A stretch of 49,392 nt of DNA from Chitinophagaceae bacterium. Lineage in GTDB: Bacteria; Bacteroidota; Bacteroidia; Cytophagales; Cytophagaceae. The translations under genes were made by a program, and so were the position numbers. How positions within the stretch are numbered: the stretch's first letter is position 1; every line of letters begins with the position of its first letter. Below the pieces are notes generated by a model. It had not been told where the DNA came from, did not search any database, and worked only from the letters and a program-made list of their open reading frames with translations. Positions 25,277-34,003 of the stretch are shown piece after piece. Where the stretch lies: NCBI GenBank assembly GCA_028288405.1, contig JAQBNS010000033.1, positions 1 through 49,392 on the forward strand, given 5' to 3'.

Positions 25277-27226
25277 ATGAGAATAATCATCCTGCTGTTT
25301 TCATGGATCGTCTTGTTTCAACAAGCCAATGCTCAGCATCAAAATGTGCATTGTTCAAAGGCCAGCGCTTTTTCACATCAAAAAACGCAGCGCATCAGTA
25401 TTTCTAATTCCATACTGCAACAGATGGATCAATACGACGTCCATTACTACAAACTCGATATTGCTGCAGAACGAACAACAACAGCGCTCACCGGACATAC
25501 GACACTGGCCGCCACTGTCGTTCACGGACCGCTTACTACTTTTGTATTTGAACTCGGAATTGAAATGACAATTGATTCGCTTCGTTTCAATGGTGCATTG
25601 TCTTCGTTCACACGTACCGATTCTTTTGTAACCGTTACCGTACCTATTCCTCTACCTGCCGGATCAAACATAAAAGCCGACGTATACTACTCCGGTACTC
25701 CCAATGGAGGCGTAGGAAATGGCAATGAACCATTCGGTAACGAAAGTATCACATGGACCTTAAGCGAACCTTACAATGCCTACCATTGGTTTGCGGTGAA
25801 ACAAATTTTAACCGACAAAGCCGATTCCTCTGAAGTTTGGATTACGACGTCCGATGAAAACAAAGCAGGCTCTAACGGTTTACTAAAAAATACTACACCC
25901 CTACCCGGTAGTAAAAATCGCTACGAATGGAAATCCAATTATCCCATTGCTTATTACCTCATTTCATTTACAGTAGGCAAATTCATTGACTATACCATTT
26001 ACGCTCATCCCATAGGAGCGGCGCAGCCTGTGCCTGTTATCAATTACATTTATGCCGATCCAGCCGCACTGACTTATTTCAAAACAGAACTCGACAAAAC
26101 ACCGGACATGATTGAAACGTTTTCGGATATGTTTGGCTTGTATCCTTTTCATGATGAAAAATACGGCCATTGCACCGCCCCGATCGGTGGTGGGATGGAA
26201 CATCAAACGATGACTACCGTCAATGATTTCTTCACAGGTCTTACTGCACATGAGCTGGCTCATCAATGGTTTGGCGACCATGTCACCTGCGCCGGCTGGC
26301 ATGACATCTGGCTCAACGAAGGCTTTGCCTCTTATTGTGAATACCTCTACCATCAAACGGATCTGGCATCCAACGCCCAATCCTGGCTTGACATTGCCTA
26401 CAATCAAGCAACTGCGCAACCCACAGGCAGTGTATATGTGAACGATACGACTGATGTCAACCGTGTTTTCGACAGCCGACTGACCTACAAAAAAGGAGGG
26501 TTATTGCTTCACATGCTTCGTTTTGAAATCAATGATGATGCGCTATTTTTTCAGGGCATGAAAAACTATCAACAAACCTATAGTTACCGCAACGCTTCTG
26601 CTGCTGATTATAAAGCCGTCATGGAAACAGCGGCAAGTAAAAATTTCGATACTTTCTTCAATCAATGGTATTATGGTTCCGGTTACCCTATTCTTTCCGC
26701 TACCTGGAATCATTCTTCCGGAAATAATTTTTACCTGCGACTCTCGCAGACAGGATCTGATCCTGCGGTAACTCCAGTGTATGTTTCTTCGCTGGAAATT
26801 TCCCTGCAACGGTCTGCAGCGGCAGATACGCTGATCCGTGTGTCCATCAACCAGGCGACGAATGAAATGGTGATACCTCACGTGCAAGGCACGGTAACAG
26901 GTATCACACTGGATCCCAACCGATGGGTATTGCACACGTTGGATCAAATCACCTACGACCCTTCTTTGATCATCGCCTCCACAACCCAGGCTCAGGAAGC
27001 GAAGCGAATCACATTATATCCTAATCCTGCTACCACAGAAATTCAACTGAACCTACCGGAAAATTATCAAGACCAGGCGAAATTGTACGATGTCAGAGGA
27101 CAGGAATTACAAAGCTTTGTACTCGATGGAGAAACTTATTTATTAAAAACCAATCAACTCTCACCGGGACTTTATTTGATCGTGTTGCAGGAAGGAAAAC
27201 GAACTATTCCATTCATAAAAAAATAA
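25277..27226 (+). CDS. M1-family metallopeptidase secreted by T9SS
   Basis: A signal peptide (ending ANAQ, residue 20) precedes an M1 N-terminal beta domain and the catalytic domain. Its zinc motif is HELAH at 325-329, with Glu348 in WLNEGFASYCEY as the third ligand (HEXXH-18-E), and the exopeptidase motif reads GGMEH. The end is a T9SS type A sorting domain: LYPNPATTEIQLNLPE, YDVRGQELQSF and SPGLYLIVLQ. The protein should be sent to the cell surface or medium, unlike the M1 protein at 4158, which lacks the sorting domain. The DUF1801 gene follows after 2 bases. Confidence 0.94.
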   Translation: MRIIILLFSWIVLFQQANAQHQNVHCSKASAFSHQKTQRISISNSILQQMDQYDVHYYKLDIAAERTTTALTGHTTLAATVVHGPLTTFVFELGIEMTIDSLRFNGALSSFTRTDSFVTVTVPIPLPAGSNIKADVYYSGTPNGGVGNGNEPFGNESITWTLSEPYNAYHWFAVKQILTDKADSSEVWITTSDENKAGSNGLLKNTTPLPGSKNRYEWKSNYPIAYYLISFTVGKFIDYTIYAHPIGAAQPVPVINYIYADPAALTYFKTELDKTPDMIETFSDMFGLYPFHDEKYGHCTAPIGGGMEHQTMTTVNDFFTGLTAHELAHQWFGDHVTCAGWHDIWLNEGFASYCEYLYHQTDLASNAQSWLDIAYNQATAQPTGSVYVNDTTDVNRVFDSRLTYKKGGLLLHMLRFEINDDALFFQGMKNYQQTYSYRNASAADYKAVMETAASKNFDTFFNQWYYGSGYPILSATWNHSSGNNFYLRLSQTGSDPAVTPVYVSSLEISLQRSAAADTLIRVSINQATNEMVIPHVQGTVTGITLDPNRWVLHTLDQITYDPSLIIASTTQAQEAKRITLYPNPATTEIQLNLPENYQDQAKLYDVRGQELQSFVLDGETYLLKTNQLSPGLYLIVLQEGKRTIPFIKK

Positions 27227-27228
27227 CT

Positions 27229-27579
27229 ATGCTCAAGGCTTTAGATCTTTACTACGAGCAACAAGAAGAACCCACCAAAGGATGCCTACTGGCTTTAAGA
27301 CATTATTTAATCAATTTCGAAACTCCGTTCACAGAGGCCTTGAAATATGGAATGCCTTTTTTTCTATACAATGGAAAAATGTTCTGTTACCTCTGGACGG
27401 ATAAAAAAACAAAACAACCTTATATCGGAATTGTAGACGGTAATAAAATAGAACATCCTTTATTGGTACAAGACAAACGTGCCCGCATGAAAGTGTTGTA
27501 CATCGATCCGGCCAAGGATATACCGGTTAAAACCATTCAACAAATTTTGAGGCTGGCGGTGAAATTAAGGAAAGTATAA
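27229..27579 (+). CDS. DUF1801 (YdhG-like) protein
   Basis: The 116-residue protein matches DUF1801: LRHYLINFETPFTEALKYGMPFF, YNGKMFCYLWTDKK, PYIGIVDG and a C-terminal LRLAVKLRK. Members have a compact alpha/beta fold and are sometimes linked to iron-stress proteins; no activity is established. It begins two bases after the T9SS M1 peptidase and ends two bases before a convergent minus-strand gene. Confidence 0.85.
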   Translation: MLKALDLYYEQQEEPTKGCLLALRHYLINFETPFTEALKYGMPFFLYNGKMFCYLWTDKKTKQPYIGIVDGNKIEHPLLVQDKRARMKVLYIDPAKDIPVKTIQQILRLAVKLRKV

Positions 27580-27581
27580 TA

Positions 27582-28124
27582 TTATTTTTTAAGCGCATTC
27601 AACTTATCCAAATGCTCCTGAATCAAAGGAAGGTACTTGACTGCAAAAGCTCTGATCTCATCGTCCTTTACATGTAAGGCATCGGTAAACAAACGAATGT
27701 CGCGCTCATGATCGATGCGCATCATGCGGATAAACTGATCATCGAAATCAGTTCCCTTCTTTTGAAGTAAATCTTTCAATCCCTCTTTCTTGTCATCGCT
27801 GATCATTTGAGGCAATTGAATCTTTTTATGAACAGCCAATGTTTTCATGACTGCAAATAATCTATTCTGATCTTTTACCATCAGCTTTCCATACGCTCTG
27901 ATCTCTGGAGTTGTTCCTTTTGACCCGGCAGCTTGTCCTTCTTTAATTCCCATCAAACGGCCGTCAGCAATTTTCACCAAAAACTCTGCAGAAGGTTCAT
28001 CCAATAAATATTCCTTGGCTCGCTGTTCGTTTTCAAGATCCGCCTGACTCACACTGTCTTGTTGATTGGAAGTGCTGCAGGCAGACAACAAACATACACT
28101 TAACACAAAAAGAAACTTGCTCAT
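27582..28124 (-). CDS. DUF4142 lipoprotein
   Basis: The ATG at 28124 gives a 180-residue protein with a signal peptide ending in the lipobox LLSAC. A longer upstream frame adds 50 residues with no conserved features and runs through the terminator of the previous gene, so it is rejected. The body is the DUF4142 ferritin-like helical domain: FLVKIADGRLMGIKEGQAA, IRAYGKLMVKDQNRLFAVMKTLA, FIRMMRIDHERDIRLFTDAL. DUF4142 proteins are periplasmic helical bundles of unknown function. It probably faces the periplasm on a lipid anchor. The upstream gene is another lipoprotein on the same strand, but a terminator separates them. Confidence 0.85.
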   Translation of the reverse strand: MSKFLFVLSVCLLSACSTSNQQDSVSQADLENEQRAKEYLLDEPSAEFLVKIADGRLMGIKEGQAAGSKGTTPEIRAYGKLMVKDQNRLFAVMKTLAVHKKIQLPQMISDDKKEGLKDLLQKKGTDFDDQFIRMMRIDHERDIRLFTDALHVKDDEIRAFAVKYLPLIQEHLDKLNALKK

Positions 28125-28144
28125 ATATTTTCGGTTGATAATAA

Positions 28145-28178
28145 AAAAAGGCATCCACCATTTGGTAGATGCCTTTTT
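28145..28178 (-). terminator. Intrinsic terminator of the 28195-28860 gene
   Basis: The minus strand forms a stem from AAAAAGGCATC(T)ACCA and TGGTGGATGCCTTTTT, followed by T residues, starting 16 bases after the upstream gene's stop. It also sits in the leader of the DUF4142 gene. Confidence 0.85.
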
Positions 28179-28194
28179 CCAATTACTGGTTAAA

Positions 28195-28860
28195 TTATTT
28201 TTTATCCATGTCTTTGGCATCGCTGTTTTCTTCCGCTTTAGCCATTGGTCTGTTTGTTGCTTTGATAGCCACAAATCTTACTTTTTCTTTAGCAATCGCC
28301 AAGTTGTCTTTTGTAGCCAATTCTTTTTCTACTTCATTTTTTCTAGTGTCCAATGCTTCGTACAACACTTTGATTTCATCCCAATCTTCTCTGGAATAGT
28401 TATCTTTGTTGGCATCTATCACATTTACGAAGTTTTCGTATACACTACGGATGTTTTTAGCATCTACCCATGCAAAGCTGATGTCTGCACCGATTTTACC
28501 TTCACCGAATAAAGCATCTCTGAATGCTTTTTTCTTAGCATACACTTCTTCGTCTTTTTTCTTTTGAAGTTCTTCTGAGTATTTAGTTTTGTACGCTTCG
28601 AAATCAGATTTAGCTTCTTCTACTTTTTTCTTTTCTTCTTCATTGTTGATGGTAGCGGCTTCTGCTTTCACTGCTTTTGATTGGTAGCCGGCTTCTACAT
28701 TTGCCCAATACGTATCAGAATACTCAGCATCTGCTTTTTTAACTGAATCAACGTAGTCGCGTAATTCTTTACGAGTGACTGTTGCTTCGTCATTTTTTTT
28801 CTCACAAGCTACAAAACTGATCATCGCAGCGCAGCTCAACATCAAAACTATTTTTTTCAT
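28195..28860 (-). CDS. Helical lipoprotein of unknown function
   Basis: The 221-residue protein starts with a signal peptide and lipobox (SFVAC), then is almost entirely charged helix, rich in Lys, Glu and Ala (EEEKKKVEEAKSDFEAYKTK) and likely coiled-coil. The C-terminal half has YENFVNVIDANKDNYSREDW and LYEALDTRKNEVEKEL, a pattern I have seen in DUF6565-like lipoproteins of Bacteroidota, though I cannot confirm it. It may be periplasmic and act as a spacer or chaperone; no function is known. A strong terminator follows. Confidence 0.75.
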   Translation of the reverse strand: MKKIVLMLSCAAMISFVACEKKNDEATVTRKELRDYVDSVKKADAEYSDTYWANVEAGYQSKAVKAEAATINNEEEKKKVEEAKSDFEAYKTKYSEELQKKKDEEVYAKKKAFRDALFGEGKIGADISFAWVDAKNIRSVYENFVNVIDANKDNYSREDWDEIKVLYEALDTRKNEVEKELATKDNLAIAKEKVRFVAIKATNRPMAKAEENSDAKDMDKK

Positions 28861-29169
28861 TTTGTTTAGTCGGTTATGTTAAAAATTTTTAAGGTTACCC
28901 CATTCAAGTCAATTGTTAAGCCAAAAACTCCCCTGTTTCTGAAAAGCCTTTATTTATAAGCCTCTGCAAAATCATTCTTATTTTACGCATCATAAATGAT
29001 CTTCTTCACTATAAAAACGGGGTGATTTTTTCACAGCTTGGCGATCGTATTGTCCGGTTTTATTCCCAGTTGGGATATTTTACCTCGCCTATCTTTGTTT
29101 CAACAAGTAACACAGTACTACCTACACGCTATACAGGAAGAATAATAGGAGAAGTATATTTGCTCAAAA
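28861..29169. other. Gene-free stretch upstream of the helical lipoprotein
   Basis: AT-rich DNA upstream of a minus-strand gene. It holds a plus-strand TTG-N17-TATCTTTG sequence at 29070-29097 that fits the Bacteroidota promoter pattern, but no plus-strand gene follows. A 64-residue plus-strand frame here looks non-coding. Confidence 0.35.
29070..29097 (+). promoter_or_regulatory. Promoter-like TTG-N17-TATCTTTG
   Basis: TTG at 29070-29072 and TATCTTTG at 29090-29097 match the Bacteroidota -33/-7 consensus (TTG, TAnnTTTG) on the plus strand. No gene begins nearby; if active it would make a short transcript reaching the hairpin at 29174-29194. Confidence 0.3.
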
Positions 29170-29194
29170 AAAACACCGCGAAAAATTCGCGGTG
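29166..29194 (-). terminator. Intrinsic terminator of the 29225-30247 gene
   Basis: CACCGCGAA at 29174-29182 pairs with TTCGCGGTG at 29186-29194. On the minus strand the stem is followed by a run of eight T residues (29166-29173), 30 bases after the gene's stop. Confidence 0.88.
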
Positions 29195-29224
29195 CTGTAT
29201 AACAAACAAAAAATAGAGTTTGAC

Positions 29225-30247
29225 TTAGTAAATTCCTTTATAAGGGTTATACACATAATTGAGATCAATGCTTCCAAAATTCTTAAAATAAATATTGGCC
29301 AGACGAGCAGGATCGGTCGCCAATTCTCCTACACCAGGAAGATCATCCTTATCGTCCCAACCCCAGGGCGTATGAGCCCCACCGGATCCAACGGTCATTA
29401 AAAATGCTTTGCCATTGTCTTTAAAAGATTCCGCGTTAAATCTTCTGGCCCAAAAACCATTGGCTTCAAAAATGTCGGTCAATTTATATTTCACCTCGCG
29501 ATCATCATTGTCGGACGGAACTTCTGCTACATTCAGCGTTGGATAATACTTCAATCCATCTCCTATAATATTAACGATCGGCCAGGCCTTCAAAGCATGT
29601 CCTTTCGATTCTTGTGCGGTAACGGGATGCAACTGTCCATTGACGCTTTCAAACTTCAACGCACCATCGATACTTTCCTGATTGCTTTGTAAAGCGCCGC
29701 CTTCTGGAACAAAAGAAAAGAAATCCGAATGCGCAACGGTTACGATACCTTGTACTTCTCCATAGCCATCATTGGTACTGCTTTTCTTCACGATGGTCAG
29801 GAAACCCTCCAAATCGTTTTCATGGTAGTCGATGTTGGCAAAACAAACATTTGCCCAATCTCTTGGATGAAAAAAAGCATAGACAATGTAATAATGTGTA
29901 CCTGTTTCTACCACTGAATAATAACTGTGTGCTTTTGGAGCAAAGCCTTTATTCGGCTCGATATTGTTCCAGTTATTAGAAGTGATCCAATCGTTGTCAA
30001 AATCGATGTTGGTAATATAATCTCCCCTCCCCGACATCGATCCACAACCGGCATTGTCGACATCCTGATAATGAACCGGAGCCCAACGCAAAGCCAGTTG
30101 CTGGTAATAGCCATTGCTCATGCGAGCCGATTTCTTGTCTGTTTCAGGTTTTACTTCTTCACTGTCATTTCTTTTACAGGCATTGTTCAAGAGTAATACA
30201 ATCAAAAAACTGGTAATAAAAAGTACTAATGTGTTTTTGTTCCTCAT
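29225..30247 (-). CDS. Secreted lipoprotein of unknown function
   Basis: An N-terminal membrane stretch ends with a lipobox-like NNAC, so the 340-residue protein is probably a lipoprotein. The body is beta-rich with many aromatic and acidic residues: LRWAPVHYQDVDNAGCG, then YYSVVETGTHYYIVYAFFHPRDW, HENDLEGFLTIVKK, and a late GGAHTPWGWDDKDDLPG. The HYQ, HPRDW and HENDLEG elements recall Vps62-like or necrosis-inducing-like beta-sandwich proteins, but I cannot assign it firmly. It has its own terminator and stands alone. Confidence 0.8.
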   Translation of the reverse strand: MRNKNTLVLFITSFLIVLLLNNACKRNDSEEVKPETDKKSARMSNGYYQQLALRWAPVHYQDVDNAGCGSMSGRGDYITNIDFDNDWITSNNWNNIEPNKGFAPKAHSYYSVVETGTHYYIVYAFFHPRDWANVCFANIDYHENDLEGFLTIVKKSSTNDGYGEVQGIVTVAHSDFFSFVPEGGALQSNQESIDGALKFESVNGQLHPVTAQESKGHALKAWPIVNIIGDGLKYYPTLNVAEVPSDNDDREVKYKLTDIFEANGFWARRFNAESFKDNGKAFLMTVGSGGAHTPWGWDDKDDLPGVGELATDPARLANIYFKNFGSIDLNYVYNPYKGIY

Positions 30248-30545
30248 AGCTATAGGTTTTTAATTTTATCAAAAATAAAGGCCGCATGTCACGCGGATGT
30301 TAACCGAAAAAAATCAAACCTTAATTAAAAACCAGAATAGCACATAAGAACTAACCTTATGGAAACACTGGCATAGAAAGAGACTGGAATACTCTTTAGA
30401 CAGCTCAGTCAACGTTAATGAATCATTTTTAGTACAGCATTTAGTTTGCGCGTATCAAATCCTGTGGTTATATTAACCTTATATTGCGGTTTCGTAAATT
30501 TTACTATTTCACTTACAGACAGTACATTCATTCGTTAACATTCAC

Positions 30546-31058
30546 ATGATATACCTCCATCAGTATTTACCCATTGTCATCAGTTCCGCTTCGGTATATC
30601 TTTTCATCATACTGGCCATACGCTTGTTTGGGAAAAGAGAGTTTGCCCAACTATCCATCATAGACCTTGTGTTTGTTTTATTGATCAGCAATGCCGTTCA
30701 AAATGCCATGGTGGGACCTGATACTACTTTAACCGGCGGATTGGTTGCGGCATCCACTTTGTTCTTGCTAAACTTCCTTCTGAAAGCGCTGACCTATCGC
30801 TTTGCTTTCTTTCAAACGTTTATTACCGGACAATCGATCGTATTAGTATATAAAGGAGAAGTCAATGAAGAGAATCTGAGAAAGGCGCATATCTCTGTTA
30901 ACGAACTCATCGAATCGATACACGAACACGGCAGTAGTTCTATCAAGGAAGTTGATCTCGCTGTGCTGGAAACAGACGGCAACATCAGTGTCATTTCCGA
31001 TGACTTCAAAAAACGGAGCGTCAAACCTCGTAAGCGCAGGAAAAAACTGATGTCCTAA
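30546..31058 (+). CDS. DUF421 (YetF-like) membrane protein
   Basis: The 170-residue protein has three N-terminal membrane helices with the DUF421 hallmark RLFGKREFAQLSIIDLVFVLLISNAVQNAMVGP (family pattern GKRE-Q-D-V). A cytosolic part follows with VLVYKGEVNEENLRKAHISVNEL and VDLAVLETDGNISVI. YetF-type proteins are small membrane proteins of uncertain function. The C-terminus is Arg/Lys-rich. It stands alone; a palindrome pair follows 26 bases after its stop. Confidence 0.88.
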   Translation: MIYLHQYLPIVISSASVYLFIILAIRLFGKREFAQLSIIDLVFVLLISNAVQNAMVGPDTTLTGGLVAASTLFLLNFLLKALTYRFAFFQTFITGQSIVLVYKGEVNEENLRKAHISVNELIESIHEHGSSSIKEVDLAVLETDGNISVISDDFKKRSVKPRKRRKKLMS

Positions 31059-31083
31059 ACTAAAAGAAAGAGAGCGAAGAATC

Positions 31084-31186
31084 TTTTTTTTGGTGTCAGG
31101 TCTTCAGACCTGACACGGATGGAATTAAACCATGCCGATTACTAATGGCCGACAGTGTCAGGTCTGAAGACCTGACACCAAAAAAA
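31084..31186. repeat. GTGTCAGGTCT palindrome pair (REPIN-like)
   Basis: Two 24-base palindromes with arms GTGTCAGGTCT and AGACCTGACAC lie at 31093-31116 and 31155-31178, in inverted relation and bordered by T- and A-runs. About 38 bases separate them. A decayed copy is seen at 36330-36364. Confidence 0.92.
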
Positions 31187-31741
31187 TAATCGGAATGATA
31201 CCACATTTTTTATAGAGGTAAGCCTATGTATTTCAAGAGGTATCAATGCATGTGTCAACACGCATCAAAATGATAACATACAAGCTCTTTACTAAATGAA
31301 GATCCTTGTTTATATTCAGGAATCATTTCATACTGACTAATCGCTGTACCTATGATATCCAGTAGCAGAACACCATTCCTCAATAAGAGTGTAAGAATCG
31401 TCAGAGTCATTTCTATTACGCTTAAAAAAACCAAAAACAATACGGCTCTCCTTCCCCGTTTTTTATTTTCTAAAAACTAATTACAATCATTTTTTATGGA
31501 CTTATCTTAGTCTGTTTGAAAGTTTTCCAAGGTCAATACGACCTCTGCTTTTTCCTTCGCCCGTTAACTCATTAATCTATACCGTTGACTAAGAATAGTT
31601 AGGCTAACTTTTTATCCCATTCTATATTCGTTACAACGAAATGAAACAAATAGATCATGCGCTAAAATTTTCAGCAGGATCGTCCGCTTTTTTGTATTCA
31701 TTTCGAGCTAACCTTTTTTTCAACCAATAAACCCAACAACT
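31187..31741. other. Gene-free stretch upstream of the beta-helix protein
   Basis: AT-rich DNA with no convincing gene. It has TATCTTAG near 31503, and a short perfect inverted repeat TTCGTTACAACGAA at 31629-31642 that could be a protein-binding site. The promoter for the 31742 gene is expected here but I cannot place it firmly. Confidence 0.35.
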
Positions 31742-33841
31742 ATGTTAAAATTTAGACAATTATTCATGCTTGCCTCTTTGGCAGTGGGATTGTCTTCTAC
31801 CACAATGGCAGAAACAATCTTTGTAACGAATACCAACGACAGTGGCGCAGGCTCTTTGCGCCAGGCCATCAATGATGCCAATGCGAATGCTTCCTTAACC
31901 ACTATCCTGATCAACATTCCGGGAGCTTTAGGAGCAGATCGTATCATCAATGTACCAACGGCTCTTCCTGCTTTTACAACTCCTGTAGAATTGAGAATCG
32001 ACGGAGGACAAACAGGCAAAGCGGTATTGAAAGCACCGATCATTAACGGTCCCGGTGCTGCCACTACAGGCCTTACTTTCGCTGCCGGTTCTGCGAACTC
32101 TAAAGTCGAATTTATTTCTTTCAGAGATTTCGTCTTCAGTATCGTACTGAACACAGGAGCGATCAGCATCAACAACAACCGTTTTGAAAATAACCAGGGC
32201 GGTATTGATATTCGTCCCGTAGGCAGCGGTGGCAATAGCATCAAAGGAAACGTATTTACTACTACAAACACCGGTGCTTCTGCTTTTGCTGGTGTAAGTG
32301 CAGGCAATATTATTCAAGGTAATAGTTTCACCGGAACAGGCATCAACTTAGGTGCAGGTGGAAACACGATTGGCGGTCCTGGTAATGCTGATCCCAATAC
32401 ATTCAACAACACACCCGGTACAGCGATCAATCTTGAAAACGGAAGCGGATCCATCGTACAACACAATACCATCAATGGTAGTCATGGTGCGGGTATCACC
32501 GTAACAGGTGTGGACATTCAGATTCTGTCCAACAACTTATCCAACAATGTGGGTTGGGACATCACTGTTGGAGGAAATGGTCACTCCCATAAAATTGGGT
32601 ACAATCAAATTACCGGTGACAACGGTATCTTCAATGGTATTCTTTTGACAAGCGGTTTGTCTTATAGTGTATACAACAATACGGTTAGCGGTGGAAGCAT
32701 TGAATTGCAAGACCTGTCTTCGTCTTCCTGGTATGGGAGCTTGACCGTAACTTCCAATGTCATTGTTAATGATCCACAAGGCGTGAGTGCTCACGGAGGA
32801 ATTTCTTTGACAAACACCACCAATGCCAGAATCAGAGGCAACGAAATCCATAACAATGCGTCTAACGGAATCTACTTGTACAATTCTACCAACAACCTCA
32901 TCATCGATAATAACATCTATGAAAACTTCAGAGCAGGTGTTAATGTAGGAACCAGCTTGTACAATAAAATTTCAAGAAACATCATCCGCAACAACCATGC
33001 AGATGTAAACGGTGGAAGAACAGGTATTGCTTTGACTTCAAAAGCAGCGCCAACCATCACTTCAGCGAAACGTGTAGGAAACAACTTCGTGATTACAGGA
33101 ACAGGTTCTGTAGCTAACGATACCTTAGAATTTTTCTTAAGCGATAGAGCAACAAGAAATGCTACGTTGGTTCAAAATGCCTTGTCGTTCCAAGGTGCCA
33201 TTCAGGCAACAGCTACTACTTGGACTGCTACGCTTTCTGCAGTGAACTACAACAGTGCTGAAATTTACTTCATCGCTACCGCAACAGATTTGAATGCGAC
33301 CACGTCTACGTTCTCTAAGGCAGTAGGTGTTGAAATCAACGGTCCTACTTCTGCAACAACCAATCATACCTCTACTTACTTTGCAGAATACATTCCGGGA
33401 GCCACTTATTCTTGGTGGTCTACGTTGCCGATTTCAAACCTGACTCAAAACGGTAACCAGGCTTCTTTCGATTTCAATCAGGTAGGATCAGGTACTGTAT
33501 CTGTAGGTTATACCGATCCAACAACTGGTGCATGGAAACAATACAGTCTGGCAGTAACAGTATTCGGTCCGGCCAGAGAAGGTGCAGCGGAAACTACTCC
33601 CTCTGTACAATCCCTGGCTTATCCTAATCCATTTGTTACCACCACTCACGTAGCAGTAGAAGGCACTGAAGCTGTAACGCTACAACTATACGATGACAAA
33701 GGCACTTTGGTATACAGCTCTGAAGGACATGCTCATGGTACCAGTGTTGAACTGGGCAATGACTTGAAAGCAGGCATCTATACGTTAAAAACCATTTCAG
33801 GTGCTAACGTAAAAACTACCCGAATTGTAAAAGCTCAGTAA
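31742..33841 (+). CDS. T9SS-exported right-handed beta-helix protein
   Basis: The signal peptide ends near TMAE. The body (about 25-460) is a parallel beta-helix of Asn/Gly-rich turns (NNRFENNQGG, NIIQGNSF, NNASNGIYLYNSTNN), opening with the TNTNDSGAGSLRQAI motif common to surface beta-helix adhesins and polysaccharide-active proteins. A beta-sandwich and an Ig-like section (about 535-620) follow. The end is a T9SS sorting domain: AYPNPFVTTTHVAV, LYDDKGTLVYSS, KAGIYTL and KTTRIVKA. It should reach the cell surface. Catalytic residues for a glycan lyase are not evident. A strong terminator follows. Confidence 0.9.
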   Translation: MLKFRQLFMLASLAVGLSSTTMAETIFVTNTNDSGAGSLRQAINDANANASLTTILINIPGALGADRIINVPTALPAFTTPVELRIDGGQTGKAVLKAPIINGPGAATTGLTFAAGSANSKVEFISFRDFVFSIVLNTGAISINNNRFENNQGGIDIRPVGSGGNSIKGNVFTTTNTGASAFAGVSAGNIIQGNSFTGTGINLGAGGNTIGGPGNADPNTFNNTPGTAINLENGSGSIVQHNTINGSHGAGITVTGVDIQILSNNLSNNVGWDITVGGNGHSHKIGYNQITGDNGIFNGILLTSGLSYSVYNNTVSGGSIELQDLSSSSWYGSLTVTSNVIVNDPQGVSAHGGISLTNTTNARIRGNEIHNNASNGIYLYNSTNNLIIDNNIYENFRAGVNVGTSLYNKISRNIIRNNHADVNGGRTGIALTSKAAPTITSAKRVGNNFVITGTGSVANDTLEFFLSDRATRNATLVQNALSFQGAIQATATTWTATLSAVNYNSAEIYFIATATDLNATTSTFSKAVGVEINGPTSATTNHTSTYFAEYIPGATYSWWSTLPISNLTQNGNQASFDFNQVGSGTVSVGYTDPTTGAWKQYSLAVTVFGPAREGAAETTPSVQSLAYPNPFVTTTHVAVEGTEAVTLQLYDDKGTLVYSSEGHAHGTSVELGNDLKAGIYTLKTISGANVKTTRIVKAQ

Positions 33842-33863
33842 TAACTCTTTCATTTCATCTGAA

Positions 33864-33897
33864 GGCCGTCTCCCACCAACAAGGAGGCGGTCTTTTT
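33864..33897 (+). terminator. Intrinsic terminator of the beta-helix gene
   Basis: GGCCGTCTCC at 33864-33873 pairs with GGAGGCGGTC at 33883-33892 (ten pairs including two G-T wobbles), followed by TTTTT. It lies 23 bases after the stop. Confidence 0.9.
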
Positions 33898-34003
33898 ATT
33901 TATGCCAAACTAAGTTATTGGGCACATGTCTTTTATACAATAACAAATAGTCCCGTTGCATAATGCCTTCTGAAATGTTAAATTGAGTCATACCCTAGCA
34001 CTC

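Noticed and set aside
29022..29216. 64-residue plus-strand frame
   Set aside because: It has no recognisable motif and crosses a terminator hairpin.
31255..31440. Minus-strand 61-residue hydrophobic frame
   Set aside because: It starts with TTG; the first ATG leaves 51 residues, with no support from context.
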